From Macrolepiota albuminosa (lineage: Eukaryota; Basidiomycota; Agaricomycetes; Agaricales; Agaricaceae), in NCBI GenBank assembly GCA_027475525.1, contig JAMWFC010000051.1:3394616-3458615 (forward strand): DNA of 64,000 bases. The letters are read 5' to 3'. A program made the position numbers and the translations under genes. The notes beneath the pieces are model-generated. The model made no database searches, was not told the origin of the DNA, and saw only the letters and a list, made by a program, of their open reading frames with translations. Every line of letters starts with the position of its first letter. Position 1 is the stretch's first letter. This document shows positions 20,165 to 31,335 of the stretch, piece by piece.

Positions 20165-22629
20165 ATGGAACAACAAGTCCAACGCATGCCGCCACGCAAC
20201 CACTTCTCGGCACCGAAATGGGACGAGACCAAGCCACGGGAGCTCTCCCAGTATTTTAAGGAGTTAGAGTATCTATTCAGGGATTGTAACATTACCGACC
20301 ACACGCAGATGAAGGAGTACGCGGCAAGATACGTATCGTACGACACGGCAGAGACTTGGACTGGTCTTTCCGAGTTTGCAGCGCTCGTTCCCGCCACGCC
20401 GACAGCTCCCGCCCAAGGCGCTTCGTATGAGGACTGGAAGACGGCAGTAATCCAGCTGTACCCTGGCGCTGAGGAGGCTACGCGATACACGGTAAACGAG
20501 TTGCAGAAATTAGTTCAGGAATCTTTCGACAACGGCACTTCTTCTCTTGGCGCATTCTCCACGTATTACCGCGAGTTCCAGAAAATCGCTAGGTGGCTTC
20601 TGCAGAACGGCAAGCTCTATATTAACGAGGAGCGTCGCCTATTTCAGCAGGGCATCCCGACTTCACTGTGGACTCGTATTGCCCGTCGCCTAGAGATAGT
20701 TCATCAGGCTCATCACCCAGACGAGCCCTATAACGTTGCCGACGTCTTTGAAGCCGGTAAATGGGTTCTCAAGGGAACGGACACTGGCGTTGGACTGCAA
20801 CGCGCTAGGATGAGCCCACCCCCTGAGCGAACTAACGGTATCATTCCCATCCCGCCTCCTGTTGCCGACTTCGTTAAGAAAGAGGAGCTCAATGCTGCTA
20901 TTACCGCCGCTGTCGCTTCCGCTATGACCGTATCGAAACCATGATTACCACCAACCTCACGGCTAACCGACCCGCTAACGTACCCGCACCTGGCCCTTGC
21001 CACTTCTGATCGAAACCATGATTACCACCAACCTCACGGCTAACCGACCCGCTAACGTACCCGCACCTGGCCCTTGCCACTTCTGTGGGGAAATTGGCCA
21101 TACTATGACTAGAGGACGCTGCGCTACCCTCGAGAATTACGTTCGCCAAGGTAGAATTCGAAGGGCTATCGACGGCAAGATAGTCCTCACTACTGGCGCC
21201 ACCATCCCCAACTACCCAGACAAGAAGTCCTTCCAGGAGCGAGTTGATGAGTGGCATAGGCGCAACCCAGGACAAATCGTTACCGGCACGCTATCTGGCA
21301 ACGCTAACCCCGACCCCGAGCAGGCGACCCAACAGCAGATGATTCACGAGGTCCTACATTTCGACAGCGTTGGCGACCACCCTACTTTCTCGCGGGAAGA
21401 GCGTATCGCCAAGCTCCAACAGGAGTTGGATTCGCTAAAGAACCAGGTTTTTGATGGGGTTGAAGTTAAGCAGCCCAAACAACCTCTTAAAGGATACAAG
21501 CCGATGCCTCCCGCTAGCAAGTTACCGACACCTGCTCCTGCCGCACCTCCTGCCACTGCCCCTGCTCCTGCTTCAGAACCATCGTCGACCGCTACCGCTC
21601 CCGAACCGCCTTTGCCGCCTCTCCATCCCTACTCAGGGATTCCCGACCGATATCATGCTCCCGCACAACGAAACTTTGCCGCCCCGAGAAACGTCCTGAG
21701 GGTGGCTACCGACCTACCGCGCCAATTTTCGACATAGAGAAATCTAACCACGTTTTTATCCCGAGAAACGTCCTGAGGGTGGCTACCGACCTACCGCGCC
21801 AATTTTCGACATAGAGAAATCTAACCACGTTTTTAACCGTATCATGAAAACTGCCGTTACCTTATCAGTAGAAGAGCTTTGTAGTATTGCTCCCGACGTC
21901 CGCAACCAAGTCAAGACGGCAGTCACTCCCCGACGACCCTTGGCGACAGCCGTTGCCGAGGTCGATGAACTCGACGACGCGCTTCCTGGTTTCTCTGTTA
22001 CCATCGACCCTCCCGACACTGAAGACACTCTTGCCGACCCCATCGCTAACGCCACCTCTGTGGACCCAGTGGAGACCTACCTTAGGTCTGTGGACCATGG
22101 AGAGGACCCAGCAATTCTTACCGTCGCTCAAGAATCGCACGCTATCCGCTCGGTAGCGCTAACTGTAGACAACAAGCACGAGGTAGAGGCAATCGTGGAT
22201 AGCGGGTCTCAGATCATTTCTATGGCAGCAGAAGTCGCTAACGATCTAGGCCTTATTTACGACCCTACCGTTATACTAAACATGCAGAGCGCTAACGGTA
22301 CGGTAGACAGATCCCTCGGCCTCGCCAAGAATGTGCCGTGCACCCTTGGCGACATTACCTTTTACCTCCAGATACACATTTTACGCTCCCCAGCATACGA
22401 CTTATTACTCGGCAGACCTTTTGACGTCTTGGCGCGATCAGTCGTCAAGACAGTTACCGACGAGGAAACGACCCTCACAATTAGCGACCCCAATTCCGGA
22501 ATCCGACGAACGGTGCCAACGTTCCCTAGGGGACAACGAAAAGGCGCCCGCGCTAAGCCCCCGGAGTTTACCGACCAGCACGCCAACGAGCCTCCCCACC
22601 GGTGTTTTCACAGACCATCGAGGAGGTGA
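20165..22629 (+). CDS. gag-pro: A2 gag-protease (frame broken by 77-nt duplications)
   Basis: It starts MEQQVQRMPPRNHF at 20165. The frame runs 20165-20944, then 20997-21737, then 21844-22629; each break coincides with a 77-nt duplication (20932, 21683). The zinc knuckle CHFCGEIGH...C and the protease DSG (VDSGSQIISMAAEV) are present. It ends TGA at 22627-22629 in the same overlap with pol as in A6 and B. Apart from the duplications the sequence closely follows the A6 gene, so I regard the breaks as mainly sequence artefacts. Confidence 0.85.
20932..21085 (+). repeat. 77-nt tandem duplication (A2 gag, before zinc knuckle)
   Basis: ATCGAAACCATGATTACC at 20932 recurs at 21009, period 77. One or two bases are missing at the left edge (ATGACCGTATCG, against ATGACGCGTATTG in A6). 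Confidence 0.92.
21683..21836 (+). repeat. 77-nt tandem duplication (A2 gag)
   Basis: CCCGAGAAACGTCCTGAGGG at 21683 recurs at 21760, period 77. The Ala-Pro codons at its left edge have lost one base relative to A6. Confidence 0.92.
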
Positions 22630-25600
22630 TTGGCGACGATCACGGAGATGTAGCGCTAACGCTGGAATTTGACCATTCAACTGGTCTTGTAACTGTTTTG
22701 TCTACTGCTTTTCTTGACCAAGACGTTTTAACTACTTTACCCACTACCGACGCAGAACCTTCCCAGAAAAACCAAAATATTACCGACTCCTCTCTTGCCT
22801 ACTTGTACCTTACCGCTTCCGAGTCATTTCAAAATATTGCGTCTACCGATACTTATCTCACCACTCTTCCCGGAGCCTCGTCTCCTGCCGTTCTTGGACT
22901 TGCCGCCCTCAGGCTACAGTTCCCCTTTCCACCTCTGTTTATAACCAGCTAACGCTCCCAAAAGGAAAGGGGTACAAGTTAAAAAGAAATATAAGCCAGT
23001 TGCGCTTAAAACAAAACCATCGCTACGCACTCTCCCGAGACGTTTAGAATCGAGCGCCAGATCATGGCGACCCTCTTGCCGACATGCCGACCTCCATCGC
23101 TACGCACTCTCCCGAGACGTTTAGAATCGAGCGCCAGATCATTGGCGACCCTCTTGCCGACATGCCGACCTTATCGCCGAATCCGCCACCCTTTCAGCCC
23201 ACAGGACGTTTTACCGAGGAACGCCAGCAGCAGTTCGCCAAGGAGCACGACACAGGATTTTTGACCAAAGATGAGTTGAACGTCCTTACCGATCTTGTCG
23301 CTAAGCAAGACAAAGCCTTTGCTTGGGAGGACTCCAAACGCGGCAGTCTACGTACAGATTTCTTCCCGCCTGTCGTCATCCCGACCATCCCCACGTGCCG
23401 TGGACTGAGCACAACCGACCGTTACCGCCTGGGATCGAAGCCGAGGTCTGCCAGATCATTAGGACCAACACGTGCCGTGGACTGAGCACAACCGACCGTT
23501 ACCGCCTGGGATCGAAGCCGAGGTCTGCCAGATCATTAGGACCAAGATACAGGCTGGCGTCTACGAGCCCTCCAATAGCTCTTACCGCTCCCGTTGGTTC
23601 TGCGTCCTCAAGAAGAACGGCAATCTGCGCATAGTCCACAGTCTCGAGCCGCTGAACAGAGTTACCATTCGACACTCTGGCGTACCGCCTTTCCCTGACC
23701 ACTTTGCCGAGTCCTTCGCCGGGCGCATTTGTGGCGCCACCCTTGATCTCTACGTTGGCTACGACGAGCGCTTGATTCACCCTTCTTCCCGCGACCTCAC
23801 TACGTTTCAAACTCCGTTTGGCGCACTGCGCCTAGTCACCTTGCCGATGGGCTGGACAAACTCAGTCCCTATATTCCACGACGACATTACTTTCATCCTC
23901 CAACCAGAGATACCGCATAACGTCCTTAGCTTCATCGACGACGTTGGCGTCAAAGGCCCCAAAGATTGGCGACTCGTGAACGGCTTACCGGCGACCCATC
24001 CCGAGAACCCCAATATTCGCTTAGCGCTATGGGATTTTTTCTTGCTGCTCAATCGAGTTCTCCAACGCATGAAGTACAGCGGTGGTACCTTTAGCGGCCA
24101 CAAGCTCCTTCTTTGTGCGCCAAGGTTCAAAATACTTGGTCACATATGCACTCCCGACGGTCGCGTTCCCGACGAATCTCGCTTAGCACTCTTGGAGCGC
24201 TGGGGCCCTTGCCGCGACTTATCTGAAGTTCGCGCCTTTCTCGGTACCGTTGGCGTTCTCAGGATATTCGTCAAGAACTTTGCCCATCGCGCACATGCCC
24301 TTAACCGACTCACCCGCGCCAACGAGCCCTTCGAATTTGGGCCAGACCAGGTCACTGCCCAACGCGACTTAGTAAAAGCCCTACAAGACGCCAAACCCCT
24401 AGTTCCAATCGACTATACTTCTGCCGACCCGGTTATCTTGGCGGTGGATACCTCGTACATTGCCGTTGGCTATTTCCTGTGCCAGTGCCTTAGCGACAAT
24501 CGAAAACAGCGACGCTACAACCGCTTTGGGTCTATCACGCTAAACGACAGAGAGTCTCGCTACAGTCAGCCTAAGCTAGAGCTCTATGGACTCTTCAAAG
24601 CCTTCCGGTCGCTAAAGATGTATTTGATTGGCGTACGGAACCTTATCGTTGAAGTCGACGCTAGGTACATTAAAGGCATGCTGCAGAATCCCGATATCCA
24701 GCCATCCGCTAGCATGAATCGGTGGGTAGTCGCCATCCTCATGTTCCAAAAGGCATGCTGCAGAATCCCGATATCCAGCCATCCGCTAGCATGAATCGGT
24801 GGGTAGTCGCCATCCTCATGTTCCACTTTGAGTTGGTACACGTCAAGAGCTCTTTCCACGGACCAGATGGACTCTCTAGGCGACCACGGCAGCCTGGCGA
24901 CCCGGTAGTGGACCCTCAGGCTGATAGCGATTTCGAGGACTGGGTCGACCGACTACATGGTTTCGTGCACCTCATACAACAACCGATTCCCCTACTACGA
25001 CGGCAACAGCCTACCAGCATATTTTTGCATCCCATTGTCCCTTACCGCCCCGAGACCTTTAGCGCACCCCTCACATTCTACACGGCAAGCATCCTTGGAC
25101 AAGACTTGCCTCCAGTAAAAGTCGTACAGGAACCCCAGTCGCTAAGAGAAGACAGCAGAAACCTGACCTACGATGCCGTTCCCCGATCCGCCAAGGCAAA
25201 GGCGGAAGATAGTCGCTTGTTGGTAGTCGAGCAATGGATACAAGACCTTAAGCGACCCCCAGACCTTACCGACGAACAATACGCTACCTTTATCCGCTAT
25301 GCTACCCATTTCTTCTTTACCGACAACCGACTTTGGCGACGAAATCGAGATGGCGCCCACAAGCTGATCATCAAGCCAGAAGGTCGCTTACGAGTCTTGC
25401 GCGCTATGCATGACGAGCTAGGACATAGAGGTCTGTACGCTACCCGAGCTTCTCTGCTAGAACGCTTTTGGTGGCCACACGCTAGTGCCGACATCGCCTG
25501 GTACATTAGGACTTGCCACCTTTGCCAAATTCAACAGACACGCCAAGTACTCATACCGCCAACCGTTGCAACGCCAGCTCCCCTCTTCAGTAAAATCTAC

Positions 25601-26578
25601 GTCGACACCATGCACATGCCCAAATCTGGTCGCTATAAGTACATCATTCAAGGTCGATGCTCGCTAATCCACTGGCCTGAGTTTCGCATGCTTCAAAGAG
25701 AAAATACCGAGGCGGTCGCCAAGTGGCTATTTGAAGACGTCATCTGCCGGTGGGGAGCGCTAAGAGAAATCGTCACGGATAACGGTGCGCCCATCATCAA
25801 AGCGCTAACCTACCTCGCCAAGAAATACAACATTCACCACATTCGAGTATCTGGCTACAACAAGCGCGCCAATGGCCTGGTAGAGAGACCCCACTTTGAC
25901 GTTCGGCAAGCACTCTTCAAGGCAGTCGATGGCGACGAGTCTCGTTGGAGCGAAGCAACCTATTCAGTGTTCTGGTCGGAAAGAGTTACTATTCGTAAGC
26001 GCATGGGTTGCTCTCCCTATTACGCGGCTACTGGCACCCATCCTTTACTCCCTGCCGACATCATAGAAGCGACCTACCTTCAGCCAGCTCCCAACAGCAT
26101 CTTAGCGACTACCGATCTTATCGCCAGACGAGCTATTGATCTCCAGCGAAGGAAAGAAGATTTAGAGCGACTCCACGAGGCAGTCTTTAGCGCACGTCGC
26201 CAAGCAGCCCTACGATTCGAAACCGAGCATAGCGCCACTATCAAAGATTACAACTTCCCGAGGGGTGCGCTAGTACTTATGCGCAACTCCAAAATCGAAA
26301 CCTCTTACAACAAGAAAATGCGCCCGCGCTATCTTGGACCTTTGGTAGTTATCTCTCGTAACCGTGGAGGCGCTTACGTGCTCTGTGAATTAGATGGTTC
26401 AGTACTACATCGACCTGTTGCCGCTTTTCGCCTATTGCCGTATCTCGCTAGGGAACAAATCGACTTGCCGTTTGAAGCGCTAGATATCGACACCGCCAAG
26501 CTTAGAGAACTTGAAGAAACCGAATTATTGGACGATGATGACTTGCCGACTTTAGTTGAAGAAGAAGAAATTGACTAG
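22602..26578 (+). CDS. pol: A2 pol (frame broken by 77-nt duplications)
   Basis: The frame opens at 22602 (IEEVIGDDHGDVALTLE), shifts near 22905-22950 after small base losses, and is interrupted by duplications at 23017, 23392 and 24672. It is clean from 23472 to 24794 (RT and RNase H) and from 24722 to 26578 (integrase). RT has TLDLYVGYDE and SFIDDV; the integrase has HDELGH...CHLC, then VDTMHM, TDNGAP and VERPHF. It ends LPTLVEEEEID. Protein identity to A6 is very high by eye. The function is reverse transcription and integration of the element. Confidence 0.85.
23017..23170 (+). repeat. 77-nt tandem duplication (A2 pol N-terminus)
   Basis: CCATCGCTACGCACTCTCCC at 23017 recurs at 23094, period 77, with a base lost next to the left edge. 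Confidence 0.92.
23392..23545 (+). repeat. 77-nt tandem duplication (A2 RT start)
   Basis: CACGTGCCGTGGACTGAGC at 23392 recurs at 23469, period 77. A T is lost before copy 1 (ATCCCCACG, against ATCCCTCACA in A6). Confidence 0.92.
24672..24825 (+). repeat. 77-nt tandem duplication (A2 RNase H/IN linker)
   Basis: AAAGGCATGCTGCAGAATCC at 24672 recurs at 24749, period 77. This is almost the same site in pol as the B duplication at 9547. Confidence 0.92.
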
Positions 26579-26737
26579 AAAAGACTATATACTGATAAGC
26601 TTTCATTTTCTATTACTTATCTTACTTATCTTTCTTGCCGTCACTTATATACTATATTCAACAGACATTTCTTTACGTAGTCAAGTCGCAGCGCTAGCGT
26701 GTCGCCAACGCTTAGCGCCTTGCGCAACTCTCGCCAA

Positions 26738-26773
26738 GGGTTTTTCGCCATGATGAATTACTGAGCGTTTCCC
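26738..26773 (-). other. Conserved noncoding motif (A2 copy)
   Basis: GGGTTTTTCGCC, then ATGATGAATTACTGAG and CGTTTCCC, in the 418-nt convergent space between pol (ends 26578) and the antisense gene (ends 26997). I see no gene in that space. The motif is shared with B, A6 and A0. Confidence 0.65.
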
Positions 26774-26996
26774 TTGTCCTCAAAATTTGTCTAAGTCCCT
26801 CACCTACAACTCCTCTTACTAAACCTACCTTAGAATACTTGCCGCTTGCGTTCTCTTGGCTTTCTTGGCCCTGTACTAACTTAGACTATGGAACTTATCT
26901 GTTCACTTCAAAACGAAACGACAAAAAGTGTATAAAAACGGGCGGCAACCAAAAACAAAATATTTACAAAAGCGGCCTATCTACGCTAAGGTCCGC

Positions 26997-29371
26997 TCAC
27001 TCGCTATCGTCATCTAACGGCAGGGAATCGTCCGATACAGGCAGGGAAGAGTCTCGAAGCGGCAAGAGGTCGCCCGGCAGGATGTTGTTGGCGGTTTGCC
27101 AATCCATAGCGGCTTGGCAATCGTCCTGGTAGTCGCGAAGAACGCGGAGGCTGCGGCCCAGGTTGGAGTAGCGCAGTCGTAGCGCCATAAGCTGCCCCCG
27201 GACTCGTTCCCGTTCTCGCTCCATTACCGCCTCCATCGTTGCCGCCCTCCTCGAGAACCTCTCCAACATGTCCCGCGGGTTGAGCGCCACCACCGGGTAT
27301 ACGAGGTCTTGCCCCAGCCAGTTGAAGGCGTCGCCAGTGACCGTCGGTTGCGGCTGGGGAGTCCAGGCTGGATTGACCCTGGCGACCACAGGGCGCCGCG
27401 GTTCCAGTCCGGCAACGTCCTCTGGGTCTGAGACCTCCCAAGGGGCGACGTTGCCGTAAGGCGGTAGCCAGCGCCAGGCTGGCTCCTCTTGAGCAACTTC
27501 TGCCGTTCCCGGCCCTTCGCCTGCCACAACCTCGTCGCCTTCCGGTTGCGTCGCCAGGGTTTCTTCTTCACCCTGGGCGTCCTCATCTCCTCCCGCTACG
27601 GCTCCCTCTGCCTTCTCCCTGTCCTCCATCTCCACGTCTGCAGGGGCCTCTTCCCGCTCCTCTTGTGGCGCCAAGTCGCCAACTTCCTCCCGCTCTCCCA
27701 CCTCCTCCTCCTCGCCAAGGGACCTCGCCGCCAAGTGGATAGGCGATAAGAGGCTACTTGGGCCTGCCTCGGGATCTTGAGGGGGCAGGCGACTCGCCGC
27801 TAACGCCTTCTCCAAATCTTCCATCTCGGTGTCGCGAGGGGCTGGCGAGGGGGAAGGCGAAGAAACTACCCGAGGTCGCTTGGCCTTGCCCTTCCCCTTG
27901 CTTGGGGAAGGGGCTGGCCTTTTCTCTGGGACCGAAGTCCCTTGGCGGTCACCAGCGCCTCGATTGCCGACTGTTTCCGTCCCATCTCCTTGGCGTGTCG
28001 GCAACGCCAAGGAGGCACGTCCAATAACTGCCATACCACCGGCAGCAACCTTCCTCTTTTGCCCCTCCACGAACTCCCTGGCCCTCCTCACCAAAACCGC
28101 GCGCGAAAAAGTCTTCTCGACCAGGGCGTCTGGCGCGCCGCCACGCTCCCGACTCTTGGCCCCATCGATAGTACAGGCGCGCTTGAGGGCGCCACAACGA
28201 TAACACGGCTGGGCCCCAGTCGGGAACCAGCAGCCTTCTGGGTCGTTGTCCGCCCAGCATTTGTCGCACTAGCGCTAAGAGTTAGCCAAAAACTAAAAGA
28301 GACAGAAAAATTACTTACCGCCCCCCGCGCCTCCTTAAAGGCTTGCCGTGTCGCCAGGGAAACCGTCTTTTTCCCCTTCATCTCTTCCATAACGACCCCG
28401 GCCTCCTGCCCCTCGTCAAGGACCGCCTCCTCCCGACGCGGCAAAAGCAAACTTTTCAGTTCCTTGTCGTCGAAGGAACTTTGCGTTGGCGCCTGCAGGC
28501 ATAGGTTAGTAAACACCGCCTAGGTCCAAAAGGAAGACTTACCGCGTACTGGGGAGCCTTTCCCTTGCGAGGCTTGGAAACAGTGGTTAGCGTGGCGCGG
28601 CAGCGGCAAGAGCAAAAACTCACTTTCTTCAAAGCCTTACCCGGCTTTACTGGGGAGCCCTTCCTGCTAGCCGGCAGTGCTGGGCTCTGTGCACTGCCGG
28701 CGCGAGAAACCTTGGCGACTGGCGCCTTCCCAGCGGCAACGTCCTCCATCTCTGCCGCCAAGGCGGCCACTCTCTCTCGCTCCTCTAGCGCCCTGGTGAT
28801 CTCACGGGCGTCCTGAGAAATCTCCTCCTGCCTTGCCGCGACCTCCTCCGCAACCTGCATGCGCGCCAAAGGCGCCAACACCTCTTGTTTACTGTGTGGT
28901 GACAAGTCAGACCAAAGCTAAGTCAAAAGAATGGGTTAGGAATACTCACTCTGCCGCTGGCGCGCTTACCGTCATCGGCAAGGCACCAGACAGAATGTCC
29001 TCCAACTCGTCCTCGATCGTTGGGACGGGAGGAGGCGCCTGGAAACGCGATCAGCTAGCGACACGGCAAGAACTGGAGGTACTTACAAAACGAGAAAAAG
29101 GCGCTAGCCACTCCGCGCCACGATGATCCAGGTACCGCGAACGGCACCACTCTCGAACCTCTATTTCACGATCCCAGCCCACGCCAAGAACGCGCACCTC
29201 CAACCACCGCTCGTACAGCTTCATAACGGCAACCACCAAATTTACTGGCGCGTCGGCGCCAACGCCATCGATCCGCTTGAGGAAGTTGTTTGCCTTCTCA
29301 ATGTAGGCCGAGGCTGCGTCTTGAGCCTCACGGGATGGGACAGGGGGCGGAGTTGGAATTCGGAAAGACAT
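26997..29371 (-). CDS. A2 antisense gene: six-exon Zn-cluster-like protein (707 aa)
   Basis: Minus-strand exons: 29371-29087 (MSFRIPTPPPVPSREAQD), 29038-28970, 28917-28624, 28572-28543, 28492-28319 and 28268-26997. Introns are 48, 52, 51, 50 and 50 nt, all phase 0, with donors GTAAGT, GTAAGC or GTGAGT. The product has an N-terminal helical module (REWCRSRY), a charged coiled-coil-like exon 3, a DDKELKSLLLPRREE block, then the cysteine cluster CDKCWADNDPEGC...CYRC...C (residues 285-316) starting at the first codon of exon 6. A Glu-rich acidic stretch, RWLPPYGNVAPWEVSD, GDAFNWLGQDL and a second helical region follow. The frame is undamaged although the sense genes look broken. Unknown function; nuclear or nucleic-acid binding is inferred. 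Confidence 0.82.
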
Positions 29372-29528
29372 TTTAATATTATGGAGCGCCAGGTAAAAAT
29401 GGGGAGAAGAAACGAAGTCCTCACTCATGCGCCAGGACTATAAACAAAATCTCAAGAACGCACGGACCACCTGTCACAAAAGCGGTAACGGTAGCCTTAT
29501 TTGGTGACTGAGGACAGTCAATTTTTCA

Positions 29529-29540
29529 GTTGGGGGGAGA
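29529..29540 (+). other. Polypurine tract of A2
   Basis: GTTGGGGGGAGA directly before the 3' LTR. The 157 nt between it and the antisense ATG (29371) contain a TTTATA element at about 68-74 nt upstream of the ATG on the minus strand. Confidence 0.75.
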
Positions 29541-30488
29541 TGATAGGACCCTATACAGGTTAGGCGCATCAACGGCAGGCTCGGCACCGGCTCCGGAAAC
29601 CTTGCCGCACTTGTTCCGAACTTAGCGCACGCGTTCTACCCATTTTAAGCCATTTCTGACGGCCGCGCACGGCAAGAAGCAGATCCAATCAATGATAGCG
29701 CCGACGGCAGCAAGAATGACAACTGACAGATGGCATCAGTCACTGACGACAGCGCTTAGCGAGAAGTTTGATGATCTATCAAAAACTGACGGACAGCTTG
29801 GCGTTTGACCTTGGCGTCTGACACCGCTTACCGTCTCGATTTGGCGCCCAACGTCGCTTAGGTGTTCTGACAGACAGAAGGGTGATGGAGTGATGGTTTA
29901 GCTTCGCGATCTGTCGCCTGGCGTCGCTAAGGCTCTTGAATGGACGGTAGGGATCTGAAACCGTTGGAGCTACCCCTTTGAAATTTTCCAGTTTACCGCA
30001 CTCTGGCGTCATTAGCCACTGGCGACGGCGAACTTATTGTAGTATAAAAGTACTTACCGACTTGTACATTGGACAGCAGACGAATAGACCACAGTTTCCC
30101 CCACTTACTTCAGTCTCCTTTACGCTCAAGAGCTCATTTACGCTACGGTCGGCAACGTTGAACTCATCGGCAGTTACAGACGTTCGCCAACACTCGACAT
30201 ACTCGCGCCTTGCAACTACGGCAGGCATTATCGACGCTTAGAACTTCGCTAAGCTTATCGTGCTCTTGCCGCTCACCCTTGCCGTGTTCACTTACCGCAT
30301 TTCCTTAGGCGCTTTACCTTAGCGCTTGACACTTGCCGACCCCGTTACCGACTTTTATCCTTTTTCACAGACGCGTTCTCTGGGACCTGCCCGGGACTCC
30401 TCAATTACTTTTAGCGCGCCCAACGCACACTCTTGGTACGGTAACACAACTGTTACATTTGTTGCTGACCAAACTTTTGGCGTCATCA
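29541..30488 (+). repeat. A2 3' LTR
   Basis: 948 bp, TGATAGGACCC to GGCGTCATCA, essentially identical to the 5' LTR. It is followed by the GCGG target duplication (30489-30492). Confidence 0.93.
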
Positions 30489-30554
30489 GCGGGGGCTCTG
30501 TGCAGAGTAGTGATCAGGGACCGGGCACCCGTAAGGGTTGGTCTGGTAGCCCAT
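30489..30554 (-). pseudogene. Element C gag start, continued across A2
   Basis: On the minus strand an ATG at 30554 begins MGYQTNPYGCPVPDHYSA and runs in frame to the GCGG duplication. Joining to 18756 gives an uninterrupted Gag frame. It lies 64 nt inside the putative C LTR end. Confidence 0.7.
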
Positions 30555-30617
30555 GAGGTAGTAGGTATGAGTATATATAGCCATCAAGAACAGTGTAAGG
30601 AGGGAGTCTTGATATTA

Positions 30618-31335
30618 TGTCAGGTTCCGCTGAGTCGGGGGCTTTCCGGGAAAGCAACGCCCTTACAAGGTGGACTTGATCTACAGATACTTGAGTGTCT
30701 GGAACTCCGGGGCTAGGACTCTGGAGTTCAAGACATGAATAGAGGTGATCTTGGAAGAGGGGACTTGATCTGGGGGTTTTGAGTTTCGGGTAGCTGAGGG
30801 TTGGGTGGGGGTCGAGTCATGAACCGGAGGTTCTAAGACGAGACCGAGTTAGCAAATTACAAGTTGCGAAGTACGTACCAAACTTTAAAGCACACGGTTA
30901 TTCAAGCGTGCCAGTCAGTGCATACCAGTCAAGCAGAGGCACGCAACAATTCAAGTTAATATCAAGACTAGCAAATACAACGGGGAACTACGCTATAAGT
31001 ACTATAGGATCGGGTCTCAGAGTTCCAGGGTGTCTGGGATGGGTTCTGGGAGTTATTGAGTAGCGGGCAGGGACTGTATACTTGGATCGCACGTGTAGAG
31101 AGCGCAATCAATTGGCATGGAGGAAGCTGTGATGCGTGATGCATGATGGCTGGAAGTGAGTCACGTGATCCAATTGTTGATCGGGGCTGGTGTTAGCTGA
31201 TGGCAGCCCTTGATGCGTGTGATGGCAGTGTCGGTAGTCGTGATGGCAGAGCGTGTCCTGTGGGGTCGGAGGGAGGGTCCCAGATGGTGTTCCGGGGGTG
31301 TCCCAGGGTGGATCCGGAGGGGAGGGGTCGTGACA
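30618..31335 (-). repeat. Element C 5' LTR (minus orientation)
   Basis: A 718-bp segment bounded by TGTCAGG and GTCGTGACA (inverted termini TGTCA/TGACA). It lies just upstream, on the minus strand, of the C gag start. A TATATATA lies in the leader at about 30573. The second LTR of C is not in the window, so the boundaries rest on terminal structure and position only. Confidence 0.5.

Larger units (their letters stand above)
18761..30488 (+). mobile_element. Element A2: complete young family-A LTR retrotransposon
   Basis: LTRs at 18761-19707 and 29541-30488 differ, as far as I compared, by about one base in a T run. The target duplication GCGG is perfect (18757-18760 and 30489-30492). Removing A2 and one GCGG restores the minus-strand gag frame of element C across the junction (QSPR then PTYPPLPY). 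Internal order: primer site, gag-protease, pol, antisense Zn-cluster gene, polypurine tract. Six 77-nt duplications and several single-base losses disrupt its sense frames, but the antisense gene is intact, so the true element may be functional. Confidence 0.93.

Noticed and set aside
5151..24825. 77-nt tandem duplications as a biological replication or recombination signature
   Set aside because: Identical period at eleven unrelated sequences, edge deletions, and restoration of frames when one copy is removed all fit an assembly artefact better.
26997..27459. Overlapping plus- and minus-strand frames in the GC-rich antisense-gene region (for example 27268-27459 and 27829-28203)
   Set aside because: Shadows of the antisense gene; only the frame with conserved exon joints and cysteines is supported by A6, A2, B and A0 together.
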